Position numbers and translations under genes: made by a program. 5,370 nucleotides of DNA from an uncultured Ruminococcus sp. (GTDB taxonomy: Bacteria > Bacillota > Clostridia > Oscillospirales > Ruminococcaceae): NCBI GenBank assembly GCA_946537565.1, contig CAMNFW010000151.1, forward strand, positions 1-5,370, read 5' to 3'. The notes beneath the pieces are model-generated. The model saw only the letters and a program-made list of their open reading frames with translations, made no database searches and had not been told where the DNA came from. Positions 1 through 4,421 of this stretch are shown here, piece by piece. Numbering within the stretch: position 1 is the stretch's first letter; every line of letters starts with the position of its first letter.

Positions 1-335
1 CCGCCGATAACACAGTAATAGGGAAGAATAAGGGCAGGGATTATAGCAGCCAGCCAGCCGAGACCGGCGAATTTGCTGTTAACATCTCTGTAAGCACCGA
101 CAACGCTTTTGCCTGTGCGTCTTCCGATAGCAATTTCAGTCAGCATGAGGCTGAAGCCGAAAGTAACTGCGAATATCAGATACACCAGCAGAAAAACACC
201 GCCGCCGTATTTTGCAGCAAGATATGGGAACCGCCAGATATTTCCAAGACCTACCGCTGAGCCGGCAGCAGCAAGAATGAAACCGATCCTTGAGCCGAAT
301 CCGCTTCGGTTAGAGGTATTGTCATTGTTATTCAT
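1..335 (-). CDS. Sodium-dependent amino-acid symporter, NSS/SNF family (N-terminal 111 residues)
   Basis: An inner-membrane carrier of the neurotransmitter:sodium symporter family (LeuT fold), which in bacteria mostly imports amino acids with Na+. The visible part starts at an ATG (333-335) with AGAAAGGA as ribosome site about 6 nt upstream. Residues 12-37 carry the family's TM1 signature: R16 (equivalent to LeuT R5), GSAVGLGNIWRFP at 25-37, with the unwound Na+/substrate-binding stretch A27-V28 and N32, and gate Arg R35. S26 stands where LeuT has N21, as in Tyt1-like members. TM2 follows (about 47-70, ending in the family pattern E-I-A-I-G-R at 67-72), and TM3 begins near 92. The rest lies beyond the left edge. 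The gene begins 47 nt after the GNAT-ACT gene on the same strand with no terminator seen between, so co-transcription is likely. Substrate cannot be assigned. The family call is firm. Confidence 0.93.
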   Translation of the reverse strand, partial: MNNNDNTSNRSGFGSRIGFILAAAGSAVGLGNIWRFPYLAAKYGGGVFLLVYLIFAVTFGFSLMLTEIAIGRRTGKSVVGAYRDVNSKFAGLGWLAAIIPALILPYYCVIG

Positions 336-382
336 GATATTTCCTTTCTGTCTTAAAGTTAAAGATTTTTAAAAAGCTGAAA

Positions 383-1219
383 TTAAATATATTCAACAGC
401 ATATCCGCTGTCTTTAAGTAAGCCGAGTGCTTTTTGGAAAGCACTGTTTTTGATAAGAATGTAGTCTGTATTGAAGGTGGAAACGGCAAAAATACCGATT
501 TTATTTTCAGCCATTAAAGCTGCGATAGGTGAAAGGATACCGGTAAGTGAAAAATCCAGCACCCCAGAAATACGGAAGGCATTCCAGCCGTCTTCACGGA
601 CGCAGACTGAGTCCGGGACAAATTCCGCAGGGCAAACAAGAGAAAGTTCTTCATCAGTTTTGCTGATAAAGACAAAATCTCTGCTGATAATATCAGCCGG
701 CAGGGAATTTGTTTTGCATACAGAGAAGGTGTATTGCAGCACTTGCAGGGTCAAAGCGGATTTATTAAGGGCTTTCCGCATTAATACATGAGGGCAGTAT
801 TCGTCGAAATATTCCTCCCCCTCAGCAGTATATCCGAGTTTTTCATAAAACTGTCTTACTCTTGTCTGAGCAGAGAGAACAGCAGCGGAATAGCCTTTTT
901 CTGCTGCATATCCTTCAAGCGCACGGACTATGACTGAACCGATGCCTTTTTCACGGTATTCCTTTACAACAGCGATCCTGCCGATGTGTACAGTAATTCC
1001 GTCGGCATCAGCGTAGGCTCTTCCGACGCCAACAGCCTTTTCACCGGAACAGAGAAGGCAGTGAACAGCATTGCTGTCGATGTCATCAAATTCAACAGTG
1101 AATTTTTGTTCATCGAGAAAAACTGAGCTGCGTATCTGAGCGGCTTCCGGCAGCTGATCAAGGTCATAAGAGAAGTGAGCAGTAAACTCCTCACCATTTA
1201 TATAATATTTTTTGTCCAT
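383..1219 (-). CDS. GNAT acetyltransferase fused to a C-terminal ACT_7-type domain
   Basis: A 278-residue two-domain protein, probably cytoplasmic. Residues about 1-150 are a GNAT N-acyltransferase: motif A runs from IGRIAVV (79-85) to the acetyl-CoA pyrophosphate loop R89-E-K-G-I-G94, and motif B lies near FYEKLGY (124-130) followed by a Glu-rich turn and an HVLMRK strand, as in small ElaA/YjcF-like acetyltransferases. Residues about 156-275 match stand-alone ACT_7 proteins (the type found in CASTOR arginine sensors), with KTDEELSLVC (187-196), DGWNAFRISG (210-219) and IGIFAVSTFNTDYILIK (241-257). ACT domains usually bind amino acids, so ligand-gated acetylation is a reasonable inference; the acceptor is unknown. 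The start ATG has AGGGGG at 1225-1230, 5 nt upstream, and lies 15 nt after the ATPase stop, which places the gene in the transporter operon. Both domain calls are strong from motifs; the function is open. Confidence 0.9.
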   Translation of the reverse strand: MDKKYYINGEEFTAHFSYDLDQLPEAAQIRSSVFLDEQKFTVEFDDIDSNAVHCLLCSGEKAVGVGRAYADADGITVHIGRIAVVKEYREKGIGSVIVRALEGYAAEKGYSAAVLSAQTRVRQFYEKLGYTAEGEEYFDEYCPHVLMRKALNKSALTLQVLQYTFSVCKTNSLPADIISRDFVFISKTDEELSLVCPAEFVPDSVCVREDGWNAFRISGVLDFSLTGILSPIAALMAENKIGIFAVSTFNTDYILIKNSAFQKALGLLKDSGYAVEYI

Positions 1220-1234
1220 AATATCCCCCTGCTC

Positions 1235-1960
1235 TTAAAGAACCTTTGAAAGAAAATCCTTAAGCCGCTGATTTTCGGGAGAGGTGAAAAATTTGTCGGG
1301 AGTATTCTGTTCTACCACATAGCCGTCGGACATGAAGATAACTCTTGAAGCGACCTCACGGGCGAAGCCCATCTCATGAGTGACGACCACCATAGTCATA
1401 CCGTCAGCAGCCAGCTGTTTCATCAGTTCAAGAACCTCGCCGACCATTTCAGGGTCGAGGGCAGAAGTTGGCTCATCGAAGAGCATGACTTCCGGATTCA
1501 TAGCTAAGGCACGGGCAATTGCGATACGCTGCTTCTGACCGCCGCTGAGACGGGCAGGATAATCGTTGGCTTTGTCGGGAAGACCGACTCTTTCCAGGAG
1601 TTCGGCAGCTTTTTTGTCAGCCTCTGCCTGAGACATGATGCCGAGCTTTACAGGTGCAAGGGTGATATTTTTGCGGATAGAAAGATGCGGAAAAAGATTG
1701 AAATGCTGAAAAACCATTCCCATACGTCTTCGCATCAGGTTTATCTCACGGTCATGGAGGTGAGTTATTTCCTTGCCGTCGAAGTATATTTCGCCGGCAG
1801 TAGGTGTTTCCAGAAGGTTGAGACAGCGCAGGAAGGTACTTTTTCCTGAACCTGAAGGACCGATGATAACGACCTTCTCGCCTTTTTTAATATTCTCATC
1901 GATACCTTTAAGTACTTCCAGTTTGCCGAAGCTTTTTTTAAGACCTTTAACGTTTATCAT
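1235..1960 (-). CDS. Polar amino-acid ABC transporter ATP-binding protein (GlnQ/HisP type)
   Basis: The 241-residue ATPase of a polar amino-acid importer (PAAT family), acting as a dimer on the cytoplasmic face of the permease. All nucleotide-binding elements are present and intact: Walker [10 protein letters not shown] (34-42), Q-loop Gln85 in GMVFQ, ABC signature LSGGQ (138-142), Walker B VMLFDEP (158-164) with catalytic Glu163, D-loop SALD (167-170 region) and switch His195 in [10 protein letters not shown]. Length and sequence match GlnQ/HisP-like proteins with no C-terminal regulatory extension. The ATG at 1958-1960 is preceded by AAAGGAGA (1971-1978, 10 nt away) and overlaps the end of the permease gene by 14 nt, so the two are translationally close-coupled. 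The exact amino acid cannot be told from the ATPase. No gene symbol is given because GlnQ, HisP, ArtP and similar ATPases are not separable here. Confidence 0.98.
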   Translation of the reverse strand: MINVKGLKKSFGKLEVLKGIDENIKKGEKVVIIGPSGSGKSTFLRCLNLLETPTAGEIYFDGKEITHLHDREINLMRRRMGMVFQHFNLFPHLSIRKNITLAPVKLGIMSQAEADKKAAELLERVGLPDKANDYPARLSGGQKQRIAIARALAMNPEVMLFDEPTSALDPEMVGEVLELMKQLAADGMTMVVVTHEMGFAREVASRVIFMSDGYVVEQNTPDKFFTSPENQRLKDFLSKVL

Positions 1961-2636
1961 TTGCAGCCAGTCTCCTTTCGAGAATACTTACGAGTTTTGT
2001 CAGCACAACTACCATTACAAGGTAGATCACAGCCACGGCAATCAAGGGCAGAAAAGCTGAGAAGGTCTGTGACCGAATGATATCTCCGCCCTTTGTAAGA
2101 TCGGCAATAGCGATATAACCTGCAACCGAGGTTTCCTTCAGCAGCACGATACATTCATTGGCAAGGGCAGGAAGAACAGTTCTGAATGCCTGGGGAAGAA
2201 CAATACTTATCATAGTCTGGCGGTAATCCAGACCGAGGCTTCTTCCGGCTTCAAGCTGACCGTTGTCAACAGCCATGATTCCGCCTCTTACGATCTCAGC
2301 CACATATGCGCCGGAGTTTATTCCGAAGGCGATAACAGCGACAAGGGTCTTGGAAATAGGCACGCTTGCAAATATTACAAAGTATATTATCAGCAGCTGA
2401 ACCACCACCGGCGTACCTCTTATAACTGTGAGATATAAGCGGCACAGCAGATCAGGGATCAGCAGTTTTCCTGTTCTGAGGTAAGTGGAACGGATCACAG
2501 CCACTATGAATCCCAGCACCATACCTATGATCACAGAAAAAAATGTGATGAACAGGGTAGTTTTGAGACCGTCAGTCAGATAAGTCCAGCGGTCATTTTC
2601 AATGAAATTCTGCTTAAAGCTTTCTATGAAATCCAT
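1947..2636 (-). CDS. Polar amino-acid ABC transporter permease (GlnP/HisM type)
   Basis: A 229-residue inner-membrane permease of the His/Glu/Gln/Arg/opine family. Hydrophobic segments fall near residues 25-48, 68-91, 97-117, 155-178 and 194-219, consistent with five membrane spans. The family motif [10 protein letters not shown] (71-80) precedes the third segment, and the cytoplasmic EAA loop that docks the ATPase starts at E129-A-G-R-S-L-G and runs to P148. It is a single permease, so the channel is probably a homodimer. The ATG has a strong GGAGG at 2643-2647, 6 nt upstream. The stop overlaps the start of the ATPase gene. A 262-nt gap separates it from the binding-protein gene upstream, unlike the tight packing of the rest of the operon, and that gap contains a large inverted repeat. 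No good promoter was seen in the gap, so it is probably read from the binding-protein promoter. Confidence 0.97.
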   Translation of the reverse strand: MDFIESFKQNFIENDRWTYLTDGLKTTLFITFFSVIIGMVLGFIVAVIRSTYLRTGKLLIPDLLCRLYLTVIRGTPVVVQLLIIYFVIFASVPISKTLVAVIAFGINSGAYVAEIVRGGIMAVDNGQLEAGRSLGLDYRQTMISIVLPQAFRTVLPALANECIVLLKETSVAGYIAIADLTKGGDIIRSQTFSAFLPLIAVAVIYLVMVVVLTKLVSILERRLAANDKR

Positions 2637-2642
2637 AATAGT

Positions 2643-2647
2643 CCTCC
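2643..2647 (-). promoter_or_regulatory. Ribosome binding site of the permease gene
   Basis: GGAGG on the minus strand, 6 nt before the ATG. It is the closest to consensus of the operon's ribosome sites and confirms the start at 2636. It could offset a reduced mRNA level if the upstream inverted repeat attenuates transcription; that last point is inference. Confidence 0.8.
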
Positions 2648-2695
2648 AAAAATATGGGTACAGTCAGATTTTGCAATACCTTAAAAAATAACTAA

Positions 2696-2855
2696 GAACT
2701 TGTCTTCACAAGATATAACGGCAGAAACCCGGAAGTTTTTCCTGAAAAAAACAAGCCGGGAAAACTTGCAGCACATCAGTCACCATGACTATCATGCTTA
2801 GTTCAGGAAAGGGGATTTCCGGGAGTTTTTCTGTTACGTTTATGAAGACAAGTTC
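2696..2855 (-). repeat. 160-bp imperfect inverted repeat between binding-protein and permease genes
   Basis: The outer arms GAACTTGTCTTC (2696-2707) and GAAGACAAGTTC (2844-2855) are perfect 12-bp inverted copies. Moving inward the symmetry continues with gaps: CAGAAA 2722-2727 with 2828-2833, CCCGGAA 2728-2734 with 2817-2823, TTTCCTGAA 2738-2746 with 2802-2810. All pairs centre at 2774-2778. A small apical hairpin, AGTCA/TGACT (2778-2790), sits slightly off centre. As minus-strand RNA this would fold into a long interrupted hairpin, followed 7 nt later by a run of six U (2683-2688). It may act as a partial terminator or RNA-stability element separating the abundant binding protein from the membrane genes. 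A small decayed inverted-repeat mobile element is an alternative; I saw no target-site duplication. Confidence 0.7.
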
Positions 2856-2858
2856 CGG

Positions 2859-2888
2859 TCACCGCAGCTGCATAAAACAGGGCGGTGA
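2859..2888 (-). other. Short hairpin just after the binding-protein stop
   Basis: TCACCGC (2859-2865) and GCGGTGA (2882-2888) are perfect 7-bp inverted repeats around a 16-nt loop, starting 10 nt after the stop codon of the binding-protein gene on the minus strand. There is no U-run directly after it, so it is not a standard intrinsic terminator. It could protect the 3' end of a processed binding-protein mRNA together with the larger inverted repeat that follows almost at once. Confidence 0.45.
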
Positions 2889-2898
2889 AGAAGTATTA

Positions 2899-3687
2899 TC
2901 ACGAATCTTTTCTGACCATTACGACCAGATGAGTAGTAGTGTAGGTGTCAGAGAAGAGGACATTTTTCTCACGGTCAGGAGTTACGGACATTCCGGCAAC
3001 ACCAACATCAGCCTTTCCTGACTGAACCGCAGAAATAATAGAATCAAAAGCCATATCCTCGATCTGGAGTTCATATCCCAGCTTATCACAAACAGCGGTC
3101 ATCATATCCACATCAAAGCCAACTATCTGGTCGCCGTTACGATATTCATAAGGCGGAAATTCAGCATTTGTAGCCATAACGAGAGGGCCTTTGCTGTGAT
3201 CAGTGCCTTCGGGTGAGGAGTAGGAGCTGCTGCCGGCATTTTCGCTTTCGTAGTTATCCTTGATAGACTGGAGAGTACCGTCACTTTTAAGTTCACTGAG
3301 AGCGGAGTTGATCTCAGTCTGGAGGGCTGTGTTTTCAAGATTAATAGCAATTGCATATTCCTCATCTGCAAAGCCTTCAGAGAGAAGTTCAACGTCATTG
3401 TTGTTGGAGATGAAAACAGAAGCGGTATCGCTGTCGATGATTACAGCGTCGATTTTTCCCTGCTTAAGAGCCTGTACAGCATCGGAGTATTTGTTATACT
3501 TTTCAACTGTAGCATTTTCAACGTCTTCAGCAAGGGTATCTCCGGTAGTTCCAAGCTGAACGCCGATCTTTTTTCCATTCAGGTCGTCGATCGAATGGAC
3601 GGTATTTGCAGGAGCGGAGCCTGCACATGAAGTGAAGGCAGTAACTGTGAGTATCACCGCTGCCATACCAGAAAGTATTTTTTTCAT
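2899..3687 (-). CDS. Amino-acid ABC transporter solute-binding lipoprotein with circularly permuted order
   Basis: A 262-residue family-3 type solute-binding protein that should capture an amino acid outside the membrane and deliver it to the adjacent permease. Residues 1-21 form a lipoprotein signal with Cys21 after FTS. Residues 31-146 (SIDDLNGKKIGVQLGTTGD at 32-50, KIDAVIID at 78-85, LKSDGTL at 133-139) are the half that in ordinary relatives comes second. A Ser/Gly-rich linker (147-167) leads to residues 168-258, normally the first half: MATNAEFPPYEY (171-182), IVGFDVDM (188-195) and AGMSVTPDRE (231-240), where R239 corresponds to the Arg that binds the ligand carboxylate. The protein ends where relatives cross into the second lobe. 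Both halves look intact, so it is probably functional. The ATG has AAAGGA about 8 nt upstream, and a consensus promoter precedes it. Ligand not assignable. Confidence 0.95.
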   Translation of the reverse strand: MKKILSGMAAVILTVTAFTSCAGSAPANTVHSIDDLNGKKIGVQLGTTGDTLAEDVENATVEKYNKYSDAVQALKQGKIDAVIIDSDTASVFISNNNDVELLSEGFADEEYAIAINLENTALQTEINSALSELKSDGTLQSIKDNYESENAGSSSYSSPEGTDHSKGPLVMATNAEFPPYEYRNGDQIVGFDVDMMTAVCDKLGYELQIEDMAFDSIISAVQSGKADVGVAGMSVTPDREKNVLFSDTYTTTHLVVMVRKDS

Positions 3688-3718
3688 AGTCTTTTCCTTT
3701 CGTCAAAAAAAATGTTAT

Positions 3719-3733
3719 TCCGGAAGTTCCGGA
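3719..3733. promoter_or_regulatory. 15-bp perfect palindrome downstream of the operon promoter (candidate operator)
   Basis: TCCGGAA-G-TTCCGGA is a perfect 7+1+7 palindrome located about 8 to 22 nt after the predicted transcription start of the transporter operon, where a bound repressor would block elongation or promoter clearance. As RNA it could also form a 5-bp UCCGG/CCGGA hairpin near the 5' end. The 9-mer AAGTTCCGG within it recurs at 2850-2858 at the edge of the inverted repeat. The regulator is unknown. Confidence 0.45.
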
Positions 3734-3747
3734 GTGGGATAAGTACT

Positions 3748-3776
3748 ATTATATCATACATTTTTGCAATAATCAA
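3748..3776 (-). promoter_or_regulatory. Sigma-A promoter of the amino-acid transporter operon
   Basis: On the minus strand: -35 TTGATT (3771-3776), 17-bp spacer, -10 TATAAT (3748-3753, perfect). Predicted start is near 3741, giving a leader of about 53 nt before the binding-protein ATG. The leader is too short for a T-box or a known amino-acid riboswitch. Confidence 0.85.
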
Positions 3777-3881
3777 GTTTTTATGCCAAATTATTCAGCT
3801 GAAAATAAAACAGCCGGTCAGTTGTTTTGTAGGATCTGACTAATCAGAGAGGTATCTGCTGTTCAAATTGCTGATATTATT

Positions 3882-3896
3882 TTTTTAGGCTAAAAA
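3882..3896. promoter_or_regulatory. 15-bp A/T-rich palindrome upstream of the plus-strand promoter
   Basis: TTTTTAG-G-CTAAAAA is a perfect 7+1+7 palindrome ending 14 bp before the -35 box at 3911. It could be a regulator site or simply part of an A/T-rich upstream element; low complexity makes chance symmetry more likely than for the G/C-rich palindrome at 3719-3733. The rest of 3777-3910 shows only a small TCTGA/TCAGA hairpin (3835-3848) and no gene. Confidence 0.25.
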
Positions 3897-3910
3897 TTTC
3901 AAAAAATCCA

Positions 3911-3939
3911 TTGACTTTATGTTTAATTAATGATATAAT
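3911..3939 (+). promoter_or_regulatory. Consensus sigma-A promoter P1 for the CACAG-repeat transcript
   Basis: -35 TTGACT (3911-3916), 17-bp spacer, -10 TATAAT (3934-3939), with an A-rich stretch upstream like an UP element. Predicted start is near 3946. It points away from the transporter operon and towards the pentamer repeats. It is one of the two strongest promoters in the window, yet no long gene follows before the terminator at 4105-4140. Confidence 0.85.
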
Positions 3940-3970
3940 TACATTGAAAATTTATATATATATTTTTTGA

Positions 3971-3978
3971 AAAGGGGA
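3971..3978 (+). promoter_or_regulatory. Shine-Dalgarno-like AAAGGGGA before the repeat-coding small frame
   Basis: AAAGGGGA lies 10 nt upstream of the ATG at 3989, a normal distance. It is the main reason to consider the small frame as translated. Most of it lies outside the proposed stem, but the start codon is inside the stem's internal loop. Confidence 0.4.
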
Positions 3979-4008
3979 TTGACAAAGCATGATGAGCCGT
4001 GTTAAAAT
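3979..4008 (+). promoter_or_regulatory. Possible second promoter P2 reading straight into the repeats
   Basis: A perfect -35 TTGACA (3979-3984) is followed after 18 bp by TAAAAT (4003-4008). The predicted start near 4015 falls at the first repeat, so this transcript would begin inside the CACAG array and change in length with copy number. It overlaps the small reading frame, so it may be a chance match. Confidence 0.4.
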
Positions 4009-4066
4009 TAAACAGCACAGCACAGCACAGCACAGCACAGCACAGCACAGCACAGCTAAAGGCTAA
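3989..4066 (+). CDS. Possible 25-residue peptide encoded across the CACAG repeats
   Basis: ATG at 3989 opens a frame reading MMSRVKIK, then three copies of QHSTA encoded by the pentamer repeats (15 bp = 3 DNA units = 5 codons), then KG and TAA at 4064-4066. A ribosome-site-like AAAGGGGA is 10 nt upstream and promoter P1 lies before it. The protein has no recognisable domain, signal or membrane segment. Because the unit is 5 bp, gain or loss of one or two units would shift the frame: one alternative frame stops at 4057, the other continues to a stop near 4103-4105. None joins the gene downstream. Whether it is translated is uncertain; a non-coding role for the locus is as likely. Confidence 0.3.
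   Translation: MMSRVKIKQHSTAQHSTAQHSTAKG
4012..4055 (+). repeat. Tandem CACAG pentamer array (8 full units plus a partial)
   Basis: Eight perfect CACAG units occupy 4016-4055, preceded by a four-base partial unit ACAG at 4012-4015. No unit differs from the others, so the array is recent or actively homogenised, and slipped-strand changes in copy number are expected. It lies between the -10 of P2 and the terminator at 4105-4140. Confidence 0.97.
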
Positions 4067-4104
4067 CTGGGCTTTTTTGTCATATCCTTATAATCAATGT
4101 TTAT

Positions 4105-4140
4105 AACACGCATGGATAACTATGTCTATGCGTGTTTTTT
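4105..4140 (+). terminator. Intrinsic terminator ending the repeat transcript
   Basis: Perfect 9-bp stem AACACGCAT (4105-4113) with ATGCGTGTT (4128-4136), 14-nt loop, and a T run through 4140. It lies about 50 nt after the repeats and 36 nt before the next ATG, so it separates the repeat transcript from the downstream genes, or attenuates them if they rely on read-through. Confidence 0.85.
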
Positions 4141-4175
4141 GTTGTCTGAATTGATTTTAACTGGGGGTAAGTAAA

Positions 4176-4421
4176 ATGAAGAAGCGCAGCTTTAATTATT
4201 AAATTTGTGCCGCAGCGATCACAGCTTTCTGCACCTTATCGTTTTATACAAGCACAGTCAGACCCGATGATGTCAAACAGATCAACGCCGATGCTATTGA
4301 GTACACCAGGGTGTATTACACTTATAAGAACCAGATAAGACACGCTGTAATCATGGATAATAGAACAGCTATAGCAGCAGGCGGTTTCGATTTCTTAGAA
4401 AATGTAAAGGAGATGTTAGAT
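4176..4421 (+). pseudogene. Broken signal-peptide-like reading frame directly upstream of the LRR gene
   Basis: ATG at 4176, with GGGGG at 4163-4167 as a possible ribosome site, gives MKKRSFNY and then TAA (4200-4202). In the same frame the sequence goes on without further stops: ICAAAITAFCTLSFYTSTV (4203-4259) looks like the hydrophobic core of a secretion signal, followed by a polar region of about 50 residues (RPDDVKQINADAIEYTRVYY, then on to FDFLENVKEM). The frame runs unbroken into the next gene's start at 4422. The simplest reading is a small secreted-protein gene inactivated by one nonsense codon and missing its own stop. Alternatives are an 8-residue leader peptide, or chance coding-like leader sequence. 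I do not recognise the protein. No convincing promoter was seen between 4141 and 4421; TTGAGT at 4297-4302 has only a poor -10 partner. Confidence 0.4.
4406..4412 (+). promoter_or_regulatory. Ribosome binding site that fixes the LRR protein start
   Basis: AAAGGAG lies 9 nt before the ATG at 4422. An earlier in-frame ATG at 4413 directly abuts this site and is too close to use it, so 4422 is the start. Confidence 0.85.

Larger units (their letters stand above)
3946..4140 (+). ncRNA. Putative ~195-nt transcript carrying tandem CACAG repeats
   Basis: The unit is bounded by promoter P1 and an intrinsic terminator. Flanking bases can pair across the repeats: UGACAAA (3980-3986) with UUUGUCA (4076-4082), AGCC (3995-3998) with GGCU (4070-4073), and GUUA (4001-4004) with UAAC (4064-4067), leaving a loop of about 59 nt that holds the eight CACAG units. 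Such an RNA could present repeated unpaired CACAG sites to a protein or to CUGUG-containing RNAs. It may instead be a small mRNA for the 25-codon frame inside it. It matches no RNA family I recognise. The boundaries are predictions. Confidence 0.4.

Noticed and set aside
109..372. Plus-strand open frame of 87 codons over the symporter gene
   Set aside because: It is antisense to conserved TM1/TM2 coding sequence of the NSS carrier and composition looks like a shadow.
2637..2695. Separate promoter for the permease gene (TTGCAA with TATTTT)
   Set aside because: Both boxes match only 4 of 6 bases, and the -10 would overlap the ribosome site region.
2729..2767. Pseudoknot from AAGTTTT/AAAACTT and CCCGG/CCGGG interleaved in one arm of the inverted repeat
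   Set aside because: The order of helices is pseudoknot-like, but both short loops would be zero nt, which is sterically unlikely. The two are better seen as alternative pairings.
2785..3021. Plus-strand open frame of 78 codons across the inverted repeat and the end of the binding-protein gene
   Set aside because: More than half overlaps the well-supported minus-strand gene, and there is no ribosome site or recognisable protein.
2899..3687. Binding protein as a truncated or frameshifted normal gene
   Set aside because: Both halves are complete in one frame with a signal peptide and stop, and no leftover coding sequence is seen after the stop to complete a standard order.
3688..3741. T-box or amino-acid riboswitch in the transporter leader
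   Set aside because: The leader is only about 53 nt and holds a small palindrome; no T-box sequence or terminator/antiterminator pair is present.
4012..4055. CACAG array as a CRISPR-like array
   Set aside because: The units are 5 bp with no spacers, so it is a simple tandem repeat.
4012..4175. Pentamer slippage switching the LRR gene on and off by frame
   Set aside because: All three frames leaving the array meet stops (at 4057, 4064 and about 4103), and a terminator and a TAA lie before the LRR start.
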